Source: Hybos culiciformis (lineage: Eukaryota > Arthropoda > Insecta > Diptera > Hybotidae). From it: a stretch of 64,000 bases of DNA. The number at the start of each line of letters is the position of its first letter. The stretch's first letter is position 1. The DNA lies in the NCBI GenBank assembly GCA_964007475.1, contig OZ023274.1, positions 92,093,213 to 92,157,212 of the forward strand, read 5' to 3'. Below are positions 1 through 12,200 of the stretch, one piece after another. A program made the translations under genes and the position numbers. The notes under the pieces are model-generated. The model did no database searches. It saw only the letters and a program-made list of their open reading frames with translations, and had not been told where the DNA came from.

Positions 1-1428
1 TAATTTCAGCGGGAACGTCCTTCCGCAATTTACATTTTTTTTTTAATTAAGCCCTGATTTAGATTTAAATTTCTCTTAATTGAAATATTATTGACAGATA
101 TTCAATCATGAATGATAAAAAAGATTACATTTTATTATTTCAAAACATAGAGAGTTATAATAATTTACCATTTATAATTATTTTTATTGTTGGCCACTAA
201 AGTTAAATCTTTATTTACATAAATTTGATTTAAAAAAAAAAAAAATATGTATAAATGTATAATAATAAAATTAATGAGTTTTTAACATATTTTTTGAAAT
301 TTCCCATGAATATTTTTTTGAAAGAATAATAAATTTTGTTTTCGTATTTTTTATTTTATTTATTTTTTTTTAACTTTTCTTGTGAAGAAGATTTTATTTG
401 AAAAATTTTATTAATTTATAAAAAAAAAAGAATTACTCAACAATATAAACGATTATTTAATTTTTTTTTTCTCTTGAATAGTTGACATTAAAATAATTAA
501 AAAGTTAAAATCATAAAAAAAATATCAAAACAAAATATCAAGTTTGATTTTTGGTTTTTTTGGATTTGTATGTAAACAAAAAAATAACATTTATTTTTTC
601 ATTAAAAAAAATAAAAATTATACTTACATAATGTGTTTATAACTTAGTGGGCAATTGTTTTGATTCTTATAAATAAAATAGTAGGTGAATAGGACAGGTC
701 TCAGACATAAAGTATAAAGATTTATGTATGTTGAAAAATATAGAAGAAAGAAAGTAATTAAAGTTTTTTTGAAAATTTATTTTAATAAATGACGATTATA
801 AAACATTGTGTAATTCTAATGTAAGCCAAAAGAAGCACATTACATAAAGAGTAAAGGCGCACACGATTTTGTATAATTTTTTTTTGTATTAATTATGTTT
901 TTTAATATATAGAGATCGTATCAAATAGATTTTTTATTCTATGCTGCAAATTTTTTTTTCTCCATATAATATACAGCACAGAATTTTTCAACTTGTAAAA
1001 AAGGAACTTTTACCTGTTATCCTTAAAATTCCAGGAAAGTAAACTTATACGATAAAAATTTTAATTCATTAAAGATGAAATTTAGAAAAAAAAAAAATGG
1101 GAATTATAATTATAAAAAATTGTTACTATTTCTAAAAACTGTTTCTGTGACAGAGAAAGACAAAATGAATATTCTTTAAATTACTTTTTTTTTAGTTTTA
1201 GTTCTTCTCATTGCATTGATTAATATAATTTCTTCAATAATGCAATTTTAAGTCTTATTTATCTAATTTTTGATTATTATGATTTTTTAGTAATTTTGTT
1301 TTTTTCTGTCATTGAAAAACCATAAATTTAAATTAATATTTATTTATTATTATTTTTCCTTATGTAAAAATTAATTTCGGTCAAAGTTTTTTTCAAAATT
1401 TATTCTTTAATATTAAAAAATTATTCTT
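1..1428. other. Upstream intergenic DNA, no gene seen
   Basis: A+T-rich sequence with many A and T runs. I see no reading frame with protein-like composition, no RNA gene and no clear transposon ends. The last few hundred bases presumably hold the promoter and 5' UTR of the following ligase gene, but no TATA box or initiator stands out from the background. Confidence 0.6.
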
Positions 1429-2169
1429 ATGGAAAACCAAAGATATTTTGGAAGATTAAATCCTAGTGCTTTATTGTCTGAGAATACAACAATTCGATTA
1501 TTTCAGAGTATTCACAGACGAACAAATCAAGTGCCTGTGCCAAGAGATGATGATGAATCAAAAATTCTTCCAGTAACTGATAGTGATATAAGTTCATTTT
1601 CAAGTTCACAATCAGATAATATATGCAGAATATGTCGACATAGAAGAAATGATACCGAACTTTTGGAAAATGCTTGTAATTGTACAGGAACTATTGCCTT
1701 TGTACATCTTAAATGTTTGCAGAGGTGGATTCGTTTTCGAAATAGTAAAACTTGTGAAATTTGTAATGGCATATTCAATGTAACATATGATCGGAAAAAA
1801 TATCTAAAATTAATTATGTCATTTTTTCAAAAAAAATATTTTGGTCAATTCGTAAAAAATGGATTGAATATGATTGCAGTATCACCATTAATGTATTTTA
1901 ATATGCAACAATTTGTTTTAATAATGGAATATGTAAACGATATGGAAGTTAATGAACCTTGGAAAGCTTTATTTTTTGGTCCTAGTTTATTACTCGCCAC
2001 TAGTGTTTATTTTTTCATTTACTTTGAATGGGCCATAAATTGTTTGTATCGAATTAAAAATATTTTTTCCCATTGGTGGAAATTCGGAGATCAAGATGAT
2101 GACGAATTTGGTGAATTTGTACCCGAAGATGATGATGAACTTCATTTAGATATCTTTGATATTTTTTAA
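1429..2169 (+). CDS. MARCH-type (RING-CH) membrane E3 ubiquitin ligase, intronless
   Basis: The 246-residue protein has a RING-CH (C4HC3) zinc-binding domain at about residues 66-112: Cys66, Cys69, Cys83, Cys85, His93, Cys96, Cys109 and Cys112. The spacing (CxxC, then CxC, then seven residues to H, then HxxC and CxxC) and Trp100 are typical of MARCH ligases, which bind an E2 enzyme and ubiquitinate membrane proteins. Two hydrophobic segments follow at about 141-167 and 180-205, giving the usual layout of a cytosolic RING-CH before a membrane hairpin. The N-terminal 60 residues are polar. The tail is strongly acidic (Asp/Glu-rich at 222-238). Length and layout fit the small two-TM MARCH2/3-like group, but I cannot name an orthologue. 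The reading frame has no intron. The start is the first in-frame ATG after A/T-rich leader. AATAAA-type signals lie just past the stop. Confidence 0.88.
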   Translation: MENQRYFGRLNPSALLSENTTIRLFQSIHRRTNQVPVPRDDDESKILPVTDSDISSFSSSQSDNICRICRHRRNDTELLENACNCTGTIAFVHLKCLQRWIRFRNSKTCEICNGIFNVTYDRKKYLKLIMSFFQKKYFGQFVKNGLNMIAVSPLMYFNMQQFVLIMEYVNDMEVNEPWKALFFGPSLLLATSVYFFIYFEWAINCLYRIKNIFSHWWKFGDQDDDEFGEFVPEDDDELHLDIFDIF

Positions 2170-5100
2170 GAATAATTTTTTATGTACTTAAAAAATAAAA
2201 AAAATAAATAAAAAAACAAAAAACGAATTCAAATAAATAAATTTATTGCATGGGAAATAGAGTTTCTTGCAACAAATTCATTATTCATTACTCGAATATT
2301 TCCAACCAATATCAATTTGATAATTTATTTATTTTTTAATAAGAGATTAAAGATTCTTAAATGCTCGTATTTGTTAATGCAGTTTTCTCTAATTTATGAT
2401 TTTGTGCTATTGTGAGTATAGGAGTTTCTAATATATATAAAATCAAAATGCCCTTCCTGATGTAATTATTCTTGACCTTTTGATTTTTATCATCTTAGAC
2501 AACTTGACGCACTTAAGTGGTATAATTTAAAAACATAATTTTTTTTTATGATATTAGTAATATTTTTACTATATTATTTTACATACATAGGTATATATCT
2601 ATATTTCATGCATTAATAATTTTATTTGCATAATAATTTTATCTGTTAATAATAAAAATTAAAATATATATGAGAGATTTGCATACCTATTGATAATATT
2701 TTTATTATTAATCGTAATAATATAATCCGAACAATATATATAAAGTTTAAAAAAGATTTTTAATGATATAAAGTAAAAAAAATTTAGATTGAATATCAAG
2801 TGACCAAATCAATAAAATATTATATTTTATTTCGGAATTTATGATGATGAACGAGACATTTTGGTATTTTGATGTCATATAAAAAAATAATATAATACAT
2901 AAGTTTATATATTACAAAAAAGAAACAAAATAAAATTTATTATGCATTTTCAAATTTTTTTTATTATTGCATTATGTAAACACCCACAATAATTATTATA
3001 TTATTTGTTGAAATTGACGCAAATTTAATTAAATTTTCTACTTTCTAAATACAACTGTCACATACTATTATATGTAAAACTAGTACTCAGAAATATGTTG
3101 AAAGGATTTTTATATTATCACTGCTGAATCCTATAATACGTAATTACTTATTTTGCTTAGGATTAAATATTGGACGGCCTTAATTTGAGCATATGAAATA
3201 AAACAAAAAAAAAATATTTTACATAGTGGTCGCAATTTTGTAATTGTTTTAACTACTATTCTTCTACACATATTTTGGGGTTCGAAAACAAAAAATGATC
3301 AAGTTCTTGCTGCTTAATTTGCTAGACATTTAACAATCCGACTATAATGATTTAATAAAGTTATAACGCTTATTTTCATAATTACATTAAATAAAAATTT
3401 ATTACACCAGTTATGAAAATTTAACATTTTATAATCAATTTTAAAATTTTAAGCCATATTGACCAATTATTATCATAGGAAACAGCTACCAAATTACTTT
3501 GCATATTTTGTTTTTATTGTAAAGTCAGCAAGGCTAATTTTACTTTAAATGTTACACGAATATGAGTTTAAAAATTTCAGTTTAATGATTAAGAAGGAAA
3601 AAAAAAACAAATATTTTCAGAAAAACTGTTTGAAAACATTTTTATAGGGTTTTATTTTATGATTTTTTTTTTTTAAAATAATTATTCACATAATTTCAAT
3701 AGAAGTGGCCTCAATGTTATAATTTTTTATAATGATAGGTATGTTCAAAAATGAATAAAATGGATCATCATGCTGCTGATCTTAAAAAATTTAAATTTGT
3801 ATTATTTAAAACTAAATTACGAATTCAATTTGAGTGTTAAAAAATTAATTTTGATGATTTGAAATTGGCTTTTGTGCATTGCAGGTGCATCAGAGTTAGT
3901 AAATCTATGATAATTGTGAAAAAAAAAGATATTTAGATGTGGTATAAAATTTTTGGTAAACGAAGTTTAAATTAAAACTGAAGTCAAAATTCATAGTTTT
4001 TCCTGAAACTTCATCATTTGTCATATTTTTATCAGTAAAGATTAGTTTTGTTAGTTTCTTTTTGTCATCATAGAGTTAATTAAGTGTTTAACGATGATGT
4101 AATTTGATCAATTTTTATTAATATTTTTTTTACATTTAGGTAGGTATATAAATACACATTTTGTAATTTTTCTACTATTTTTTTCATAATAAATTCTTTG
4201 CAATATTTAATTCACAAATTCATAAATTCATAGAAATTATAAATACCGAATAGAGTATTTATTTTTTATTCATAAAATTTTTAACATTTTGGAATTTATT
4301 TTTATTTAATAAAAAAAAAAAAAAATCAAGCACACATTACTATTGGGAAATCGTTATATTTATTATTTATTTTAGTATATCTTTAACAAGTATTTCAAAA
4401 TTTATTTAATTAAGAATAAAATGGAAATAAAAGAGCAGAGAAAAAGAAAAATTGATAAAATTTTTACAGCAGATTTTAAATGGAGAGGAAGGACATTATA
4501 CTGTTCTATATATTTCTTAATTTTTTCATCAAATAACAAATTCCTTGTTAAATTTAATTTAAACCTATGCAAATGAGAGCTACTGGGAAAACAGCTTCGA
4601 TTTTGATCGTTTGTTGACTTTTATCAAGAAAAGTCTGGCCACATTTAAATTATATCTAATATATTCTGTTTAATGTTGACAGCAATTATAATAGTGGCAA
4701 CAGTATAATGTTGTGTAGTAATACAATAATTTTTGTAGTAATGCTGTTGAAACCACAAATAAAAAAAAATGCACATTTTATTATACGGGAAACATAAGAC
4801 CTTGATTGCTTCTGTTAAAAGAGTTTTTCTTCAAAAGCGAGAATGTATTTTATGTCGCATTGGTGTCAGTTTTTTTTTTATTTTCGTCTTTTATATTTTT
4901 CTTTCCACTCTGCAAAAGAGTTAAAGAAGAAAAAAAAAAACACAGTCAGCAAAGTCTTTCACATTAAAAATTTTGTGTGTTTTTTTTTTTGGTTAACATT
5001 TTGTTGGTAACATTTTTACAATAATATTTATTTTTTGGTAAAGAAGAATCAAGATACCAAAAAAAAAAAAATGTTTTTTTTTATTAAAAAGTAAATAATT

Positions 5101-6243
5101 TAAAATTCAGTAGGTTACAAACTGTTCCGTGAGTTGGACGCGACTTATAATTCGTCTCCGTGTATTAAAATATATATTTTTTTTTTGAAATTCGTAAGGA
5201 AATATTTTTCGGTAAAATTTTCGGATTTTTAATACTTTCAAAATTGTTTCGAATCGGTACTGAATCGACAATAATATATATATAAAAATAAAGAAGAAAA
5301 CTTGTCACCTGTTTTTGGAATTTTTTTTTTTTTAGTGGCAACTTGTTTATAAATAAAAATTTAAAAATAAAAAAAATTTAAAGATATTTTTTTTGAAAGT
5401 GAAGACGAAACGGAAATAATTTCATTTTGAGATACAGAAAAAAAAAAAAAAAACAAAAATTAAAAACGAAAGGAAAAGTAAAATATAAAGAAACAAAATT
5501 TTTTGAAAGAAAATTGTGTAAAACAGAAAAATAAAATTCATAACTTGTTTTCAGGAAAAGAAATAATAATAATAATAAGAAAATAAAAATATGTATGAAA
5601 ATTGATAAAAATGAAAATACAGGAGAAAAAAAAATAATATGCAATTTTAAAAGGAAAATTGCATAAAATTTAATTTATGACAAAAAATAAAAAAAAATTT
5701 TCCTACATAACAAAAAGAAGGGAAAATAGGCAAAATAAAAAAAAAAAATTATTTGAATTTATTAAAAAAATATATAACATGAGAATTATATTTAATTGAA
5801 ATATAAGAAAAAAGAAAATAAAAGAAAATTGACGAATATTAAAAAAGAAAAAATTAAAAATTATGTTTTCATAACATTTCGATTGTCATAATACCGGATT
5901 AAAAAATTTTTCAATAAGGAAAAATTATGAAAAATTTAATATTATTTTTTGAATTTAAAAACAAAAATTGAATTATTATTTATTTTGTGGATCATCTGGA
6001 TGTTATCTGAATGTTGTCAATTGTCGATCTTTTCACATATGAATATTCTCTTTTGAAAGGTCTATAAGGAAGCACACTACATTATTGCTCAATTAAAGCT
6101 AAGCTTTAATCAACAACAAAATTGGGAACATTTATTTTTAATGTTATAATTTGATCGATTAGATTGTATAAGAATTTTTTTCCGAATTTTGTGGACGAAA
6201 ATAAGTCAATCTCTGTTTGAAAAGAACTTCAAACATGTTTTTG

Positions 6244-6465
6244 CTATCGAAACAAGTTTTTCCTCCCATCATTGTTTAATTCTTGATAAGGATATGGTGG
6301 TTTAAAAAGAACATATTTTGGTACAACTGAATTGGAAGACCTATAACACAATTCTTTAACAAAAAATTGGTTATTATTCCCCAAAACAAACTGAAGGTCT
6401 AAATAAACGCTCGAATCTCTTGATCCGATCATTTTGAGTCTTTGTCTTAAACTGTTGATTTTCAA
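6244..6465 (-). pseudogene. Decayed fragment of a repetitive-element protein (VKEL...FKPPYP motif)
   Basis: The minus-strand frame has a block that looks like real protein: DLQ-F, then NNNQFFVKEL, then about ten residues, then PKYVLFKPPYPYQEL. This matches my memory of a widespread class of uncharacterised proteins in insect and other invertebrate repeats, with the pattern DLQ-F...VKE...KPPYPF..L. It has no proper ATG: the first stop-free codon run begins next to in-frame stops, and the frame stops again soon after the motif, where such proteins normally continue. A broken remnant is the simplest reading. The family assignment is recall, not a search. Confidence 0.4.
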
Positions 6466-9069
6466 TAATCTTTAGTTCTTATAACTACTCGTGAGAACAT
6501 ATATATGGGTAAGAATTTATTGAAAAATGTACACAATGTTACCTTTTTTTCATCCATTTACAATGGTTCTAGCAGGACCTAAGTTCCTGTGGTAAGACAA
6601 CATTTGTTGTAAGTTACTTGAGAACAACATTTAGTTGATTTCTCCTTCCATAAACAAGGTTATTTGGACTTAGATGGGAGAAATAATCTTTTAATTCTTT
6701 TAAATTTAATTTAATTTTCTGATTTGAAGTAAAATTAAAAATAACATCAACAGCTTACCACCCAGTTCGGGAAACTAATAGTGCAGCACTTGGTTTTGTA
6801 ACTTAATCATTTTTAATGCAAAAATAGTATAAACCAAACGTTCAAGACAACTGGAATATTGATAAAAATGTTTTGCTTTATTTGAAGAATTAATTTGGAT
6901 ACTACAGTCAGTTGATGTCAAATATGAAATGAGATAGATTGACTGTTCAATCATACTACTGCAATTTACTGACACTCATGATATTGTGTTGCCAATATTT
7001 TCAATATACATATATAATTTTTACTGATCATATATTGGGAACTTACGAATTTATATTGTTTAATTTTATTCCTCTAAGGTTAATAACCCTGAGAAATAGT
7101 GAGTGTAGGGATAAAAGACTAAGGAATAATCGTAACGCTTGGCTGATTCTCATCAGTATAATATATATTTTTAAAAGATTAAATCATCTGTTCAGCATAA
7201 GCCATTTCTAATAAACCAATCAATATTTATAAAAACGAAAAAATAAAGATTAATTATATACCTATAGTTATAAATAATGGGAATATTGACTTTTTTTAAT
7301 TTTTAAAGTATATAATTATTTTATTTCATTTATTTGTACCTGTTTAGAAGCTGTAATTATGACACATAAACCTTTTTTTTTTTTTTTCAAATAATAATTT
7401 CTTTATTTGGTTTTGTGGGTTTATCTAATTTCCTTCTTTTTCATTATTGTCTATCTAATTAAATTTCATTGAATTGATTTAATTAAAATACCTTGCGGTT
7501 TTAATCACTATACTATATGATTTATAATAGTGCTTCACAAATATCTAAATGACATGATGTTAAGATATTTAAGAAATTTATTTCTATTTTTTATACCTCA
7601 AGCTTTGCCAGCAGGGATATTTATGTTGTTTTTATTTTAAAGTTTAATTTATAAAAATTTCTTTTAATTTATGTCCAAATTCTTTTTTACTATGAAAAGT
7701 GATAAATTTTTTTTTAACTAACAGACTATCCTGCTCTACTAGTAAGATTTCCAAAAATTTTAAATATAAGATTGGTCTCTGATGTTAGACAAATAAATTA
7801 ATAAATTTCGAAAGATAAAGTTAGCTGATGAACGAAGACATCTAGATTAGTTTAGATATTAACTAATCAAAAATAATTAGTCCTAAAGATATTTTTGTCA
7901 ATATTTGATTCACACATTTTCTGATGACCTTTTGAAATATTTTAACCCAAAACAAAAAATTCATAATTTTCATAGATTAAAATCCAAATTTCAACGTGAA
8001 TAGTTTACGACATTTTTTTTTTCAATATTTTGAATGGTGTATTATGCAAATCTAAGTCAAGATTGTATTTATGTTTGTTTTTAAATTTTTTTTTTCTAAT
8101 TCAAATTTACCGAAAAAGAAAAAAAAATTATTCTTTGTAGTTTATTATAGTTGAGAAGCCGATTTAAAAAAAGTCTTCTAGAATTTTCACATAAGTTTTC
8201 TTCTTTTTTTTTTAACTGAGTAACAACAGATAATAGACATTTATCATTACGATCACAATAAAATATTCCACTTCTTTTTTTTCCCCACAAAATCTTGATA
8301 TATTTCGAACACAATATAAATTTCAGCTTTCACAGAGCAAATTTTTGCATCCTAACCCTCCGAAAACTTTGTTACAAACCTTTTTTCGTTTATTTTTAAA
8401 AATATCCGTTCATACTACAAAGTAGGTATATATTAAGATAAGTTCACATCAAAGTTCTCAATTAAAACGTTCATTTACATTAAATCTTTGAAATATAAAT
8501 GAAATATATTTAACATAAAGTTGTGTATATATATGCCGAAATTAAGAGTTTTTTTTTTAAGATGATTTTATAATTTGTTAAAAAAAAAGAAAATTGATAA
8601 ATATTCCAACTTTAGAATTTAATTATGAAAAAAAAAACAATATTCTTTTATGCATTTACCAATCGTTAATTCCAAATATGTTATTCCTTGACTCCTGCAC
8701 TAAATACTTTAACTAACGCTTAATTCTTATTTATGAGATTTGTTTGCTATACATATATTTAAATCGTCTATGAGAGTCTTTTTTTTTTGTTTTTTTTTTT
8801 TGTTATTATAAAAATGATGGTCAGTGAAATTTTTGAAATACTTTTTTTGTTTTGAAAACATAATATTTTGGTAGTCAATGCTTTTGTTAAAAAGGTTTTT
8901 TTTTTCTTAGCCAATTTGATGAAAAAAAAAATAAGATTTTTATCATGTTATTAAAATAAAAAAAAATAAAAATATTTTTTTCTATGTTACAATAGGAATA
9001 TTTTATCAGTTAAATGATTAAAAATTCATTTTTAAAAAAATTTTACTTTCATTTGAAAGAAAGCAAAAT

Positions 9070-9070
<1 letters not shown>

Positions 9071-9092
<22 letters not shown>
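9071..9092. repeat. (TAA)n microsatellite
   Basis: About seven TAA units followed by TAAA units, just upstream of the first exon of the Gln-rich gene. Confidence 0.8.
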
Positions 9093-9101
<9 letters not shown>

Positions 9102-9213
9102 AAAAAAAAAAATTGTTTTATAACTAATTAATACCAAAACCAAAACAAAATATCAATTAGTGGATTATAAAATTAAGACAAAAAATAAAAACAAACAAAA
9201 TTTTTATTTCAAC

Positions 9214-9231
9214 ATGAAGTCTTTTGCATTG
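9214..9231 (+). CDS. Exon 1 of the Gln-rich gene (signal-peptide start, 18 nt)
   Basis: ATG AAG TCT TTT GCA TTG encodes MKSFAL and is followed directly by the donor GTAAGT. It joins in phase 0 to ILTVVLSCTVTA at 21585, which completes a textbook signal peptide. No ATG in exon 2 could supply one. Confidence 0.75.
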
Positions 9232-12200
9232 GTAAGTTTAGCATATGTTCGTTAACACTAATTTTACTCTGTATTTGTAAACAAAAAAAAAAATGCGTAT
9301 AGTATAGTTTTTATCCTTTATAAATGGCATTTTATATTTTAAACAAGAAAACTTAATTAAATTACTAAACTAACTTAATTTTTTTTTAATTATTATTTAA
9401 TGATTGTATTATCTATTTTGAATTTATGTCACTTTTCATTTCGTTAGTGCAATTCATATGCAATATATATATTTTTTTTAAGTTGGACCTTTATACAAAA
9501 CGATGAATAGGTTTCAACTGAACAGAATTTTTTATATAGATTCTTTTGAAAATAAAAAAAAAATTACTAAAGAAATATGAATAAAAAATATCGAAATATA
9601 AGTGTGATAAAATTATAGTTGAACGTCACAATAGCTATTAATAAACCCTATCCTGATTTCCATAGCAAAGTGCTCACTGAGCTTTATATGACACTAATAT
9701 CACAATTAATTTTTATTTATCTGAAAAAAATGTGAATTAAGTGCATATCCCAACAAGAAGATAACAAGTGTATAATATTTTTATGAAAAAAAAAAAAAAA
9801 TTAATTTAATTATTGGTTGTTGAATATACGACGGTCAACCCTTATCTACACGCACATATGCTCAGTATATATTTAAAAAAAGAGTTTTCTTTCATTCTTA
9901 TTGAAAAGTGAAATCTGATTATAATTAAAGGTTACGCTTCTTCATTTTTGCACAAAAAAAAAATTAATATATACACTGAAAAAAAAAACTAGTATGAAAA
10001 ATGGCAGAATGATTATAACTAAAATTTACGATAACTTATCCAAAAATGTATATCAAATGAATTGTATCAAAAATTGCTAGACAAAAAATATAGCTCCCGC
10101 GTAAAATAAATTATAAAGAAATAATTTTTTTTTTCGAAATGAGTTTCTGCAATTTTTATGTCGAATATTGTTTTAATATTGAATATTGTATGAGCTATTT
10201 TTCCTTGCTCTGTTCATCATCTTGCTAAAGTAATTCGATAGTTCGATTTGATCTATATTTACAATACATCAACTGAAGTACAGAAAAAATAACTAATGCA
10301 TCAATCTCAGTGTTTCCCAACGTGCGGCGCACGCCCCACCGGTGGGGCGAAGGAAATTTTCATGGAGGCAATTATAAAATCATATTTAGTGAAATGCGGC
10401 TTTAGTGCAGTAAACGATTTGGTCACAAAAAAAAGAAATCGTCTAAAAATCACCATGATTTACGGTAAAATTAATACAATTTAGACCAATAAATAATAAG
10501 CCCACATAAAGCGCAATCATCATCACATTGATACATATATCTTTTCAATAAAGTCAAATATAAAACAGTATTACCTTTTCCCGTTTTATTTATATATATG
10601 TAATGTTATATTTTTTCAGAGTAGGGGGGCATTCAAAATCTTCGAGGTGTTGTAGTGGACCATGAATGAAATAAAGTTGGGAAACACTGATCTATCTGCT
10701 TTTTCAGTGTACCTACGTAATGCTGTGATTTTAACAATATTAAAAAAAATAAATCAATTTTACAATATAGTAATAAAAAAAACTTAAATATAATTTTCTT
10801 TACTGTCTGTGCTAAAAAAAAAAAACAAAAATGAAACCTTTCATTTCTCTCAAAAAATATTGTTAATTCCAATAATTTAACTTTACAATTGATGAATTTA
10901 ATTAATGTCTTTTAGTTAATTCGTTGAGCATAAAAATTGACAATACGTATAATATGCTTTTTGCTTTATTCAATTATAATGTTTCATATAAAATGTAAGA
11001 CGTGGAACAGGTACACGTACTGTAATTAAATTAGTGGTAATTAAAATATGTGATAATTAAATGTTGGGGTAATCAATTGTATTTATTTTAGTGTGTTGAA
11101 ATTTGACTGAAATTTATTTCAAAATTAAAATCAATGTAAGACTGGGAATTTTGTTACAGAAAATAACTTATCACGTGAGTATTAGGTATATCTGACAAAT
11201 ATAAATTGCAAAATTAACAATCCTTGAAAGTGATTTTTGATTATACTGCGAAATTATGTCACTTCAAATTTTTTTTATTTTATGCCGATAATAATAAATA
11301 GATAATTTTTTGGAACAATTTAAGATAAGTTCACCGAAAGCCTATTTAGAGTATACTTCTACTGTAATTAAGTTATAAAATTTGAATAAATTCAAACATA
11401 TTTATTTCAAATGTACAAATTTTTTGCGTTATTTATGTGGGCGTTATGCTTTATTTTGAAGTAATAATGCAAATTAAATGATAAATAAATAAAATCTCAC
11501 TCCCGCAGAGAGAGAGAAAGTAAATGATGTCAAGACATTATTGCAAAATTATAATTTAAATTTTTTTTACATACTTTACTTATAAACATTATATGTATAT
11601 GCACATTGCACATTATGTTATGTTGACTCAGGCTTGTTTTTTATTTTTTAAACTATAGGAAGCGATAATACTAATTCATGTCTGAATTTTTTTTTATTAA
11701 CACAAAAAAAAAAGAAAAACAATAATATGTAATGAATTAAAGTTCCGTCATCCTTAATAATTGGGCTACATAAATACGGGTGAATTTACTTCAGATTATA
11801 CATATATGAAAAGGTAGATTATTATTATATTTTTTTTTATTGGCGTGCTTAAAAAAAGTCTGATTATTTCCTATGAAAAATATTATACAATATAAATATA
11901 ATGTATTACAATTTTCATACGTTATTGTTATTAAATAGAAATTATAAATTTTTGGTCGTTACAATTATATATGTTATATATTTAGGTTATTTCTATGTTA
12001 ATTGTACATAAATAAAAGAATAGTGTAAATTAAAATGTAAGAAAAAAAAATGTTTATCGAATTATAAAAGTATCATATTTATACATTTATTAAAGTAAAA
12101 AAAGTTAAAAAAAAAAATCGGGAATATATGTACAATAAAAAGATATTTTTATTGTTATGTATTAATCATATTATTTTGTTGGTGATATAATTTCCGATTT

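Larger units (their letters stand above)
2170..9213. other. Intergenic DNA between the ligase gene and the Gln-rich gene
   Basis: About 7 kb of A+T-rich DNA. The only protein-like trace is the decayed minus-strand frame at 6244-6465. A small GC-richer pocket near 5125-5165 could be promoter or 5' UTR of the next gene, but nothing decides it. A perfect palindrome (ATTAAAGCT, one base, AGCTTTAAT) lies at 6092-6110 and a (TAA)n microsatellite at 9071-9092. Confidence 0.55.

Noticed and set aside
1527..1778. Minus-strand open frame opposite the MARCH gene
   Set aside because: It is the antisense of the RING-CH coding sequence and has no protein-like features.
5378..5644. Phe/Leu-rich minus-strand frame
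   Set aside because: Arises from poly-A/T runs; no initiation context, motif or neighbour support.
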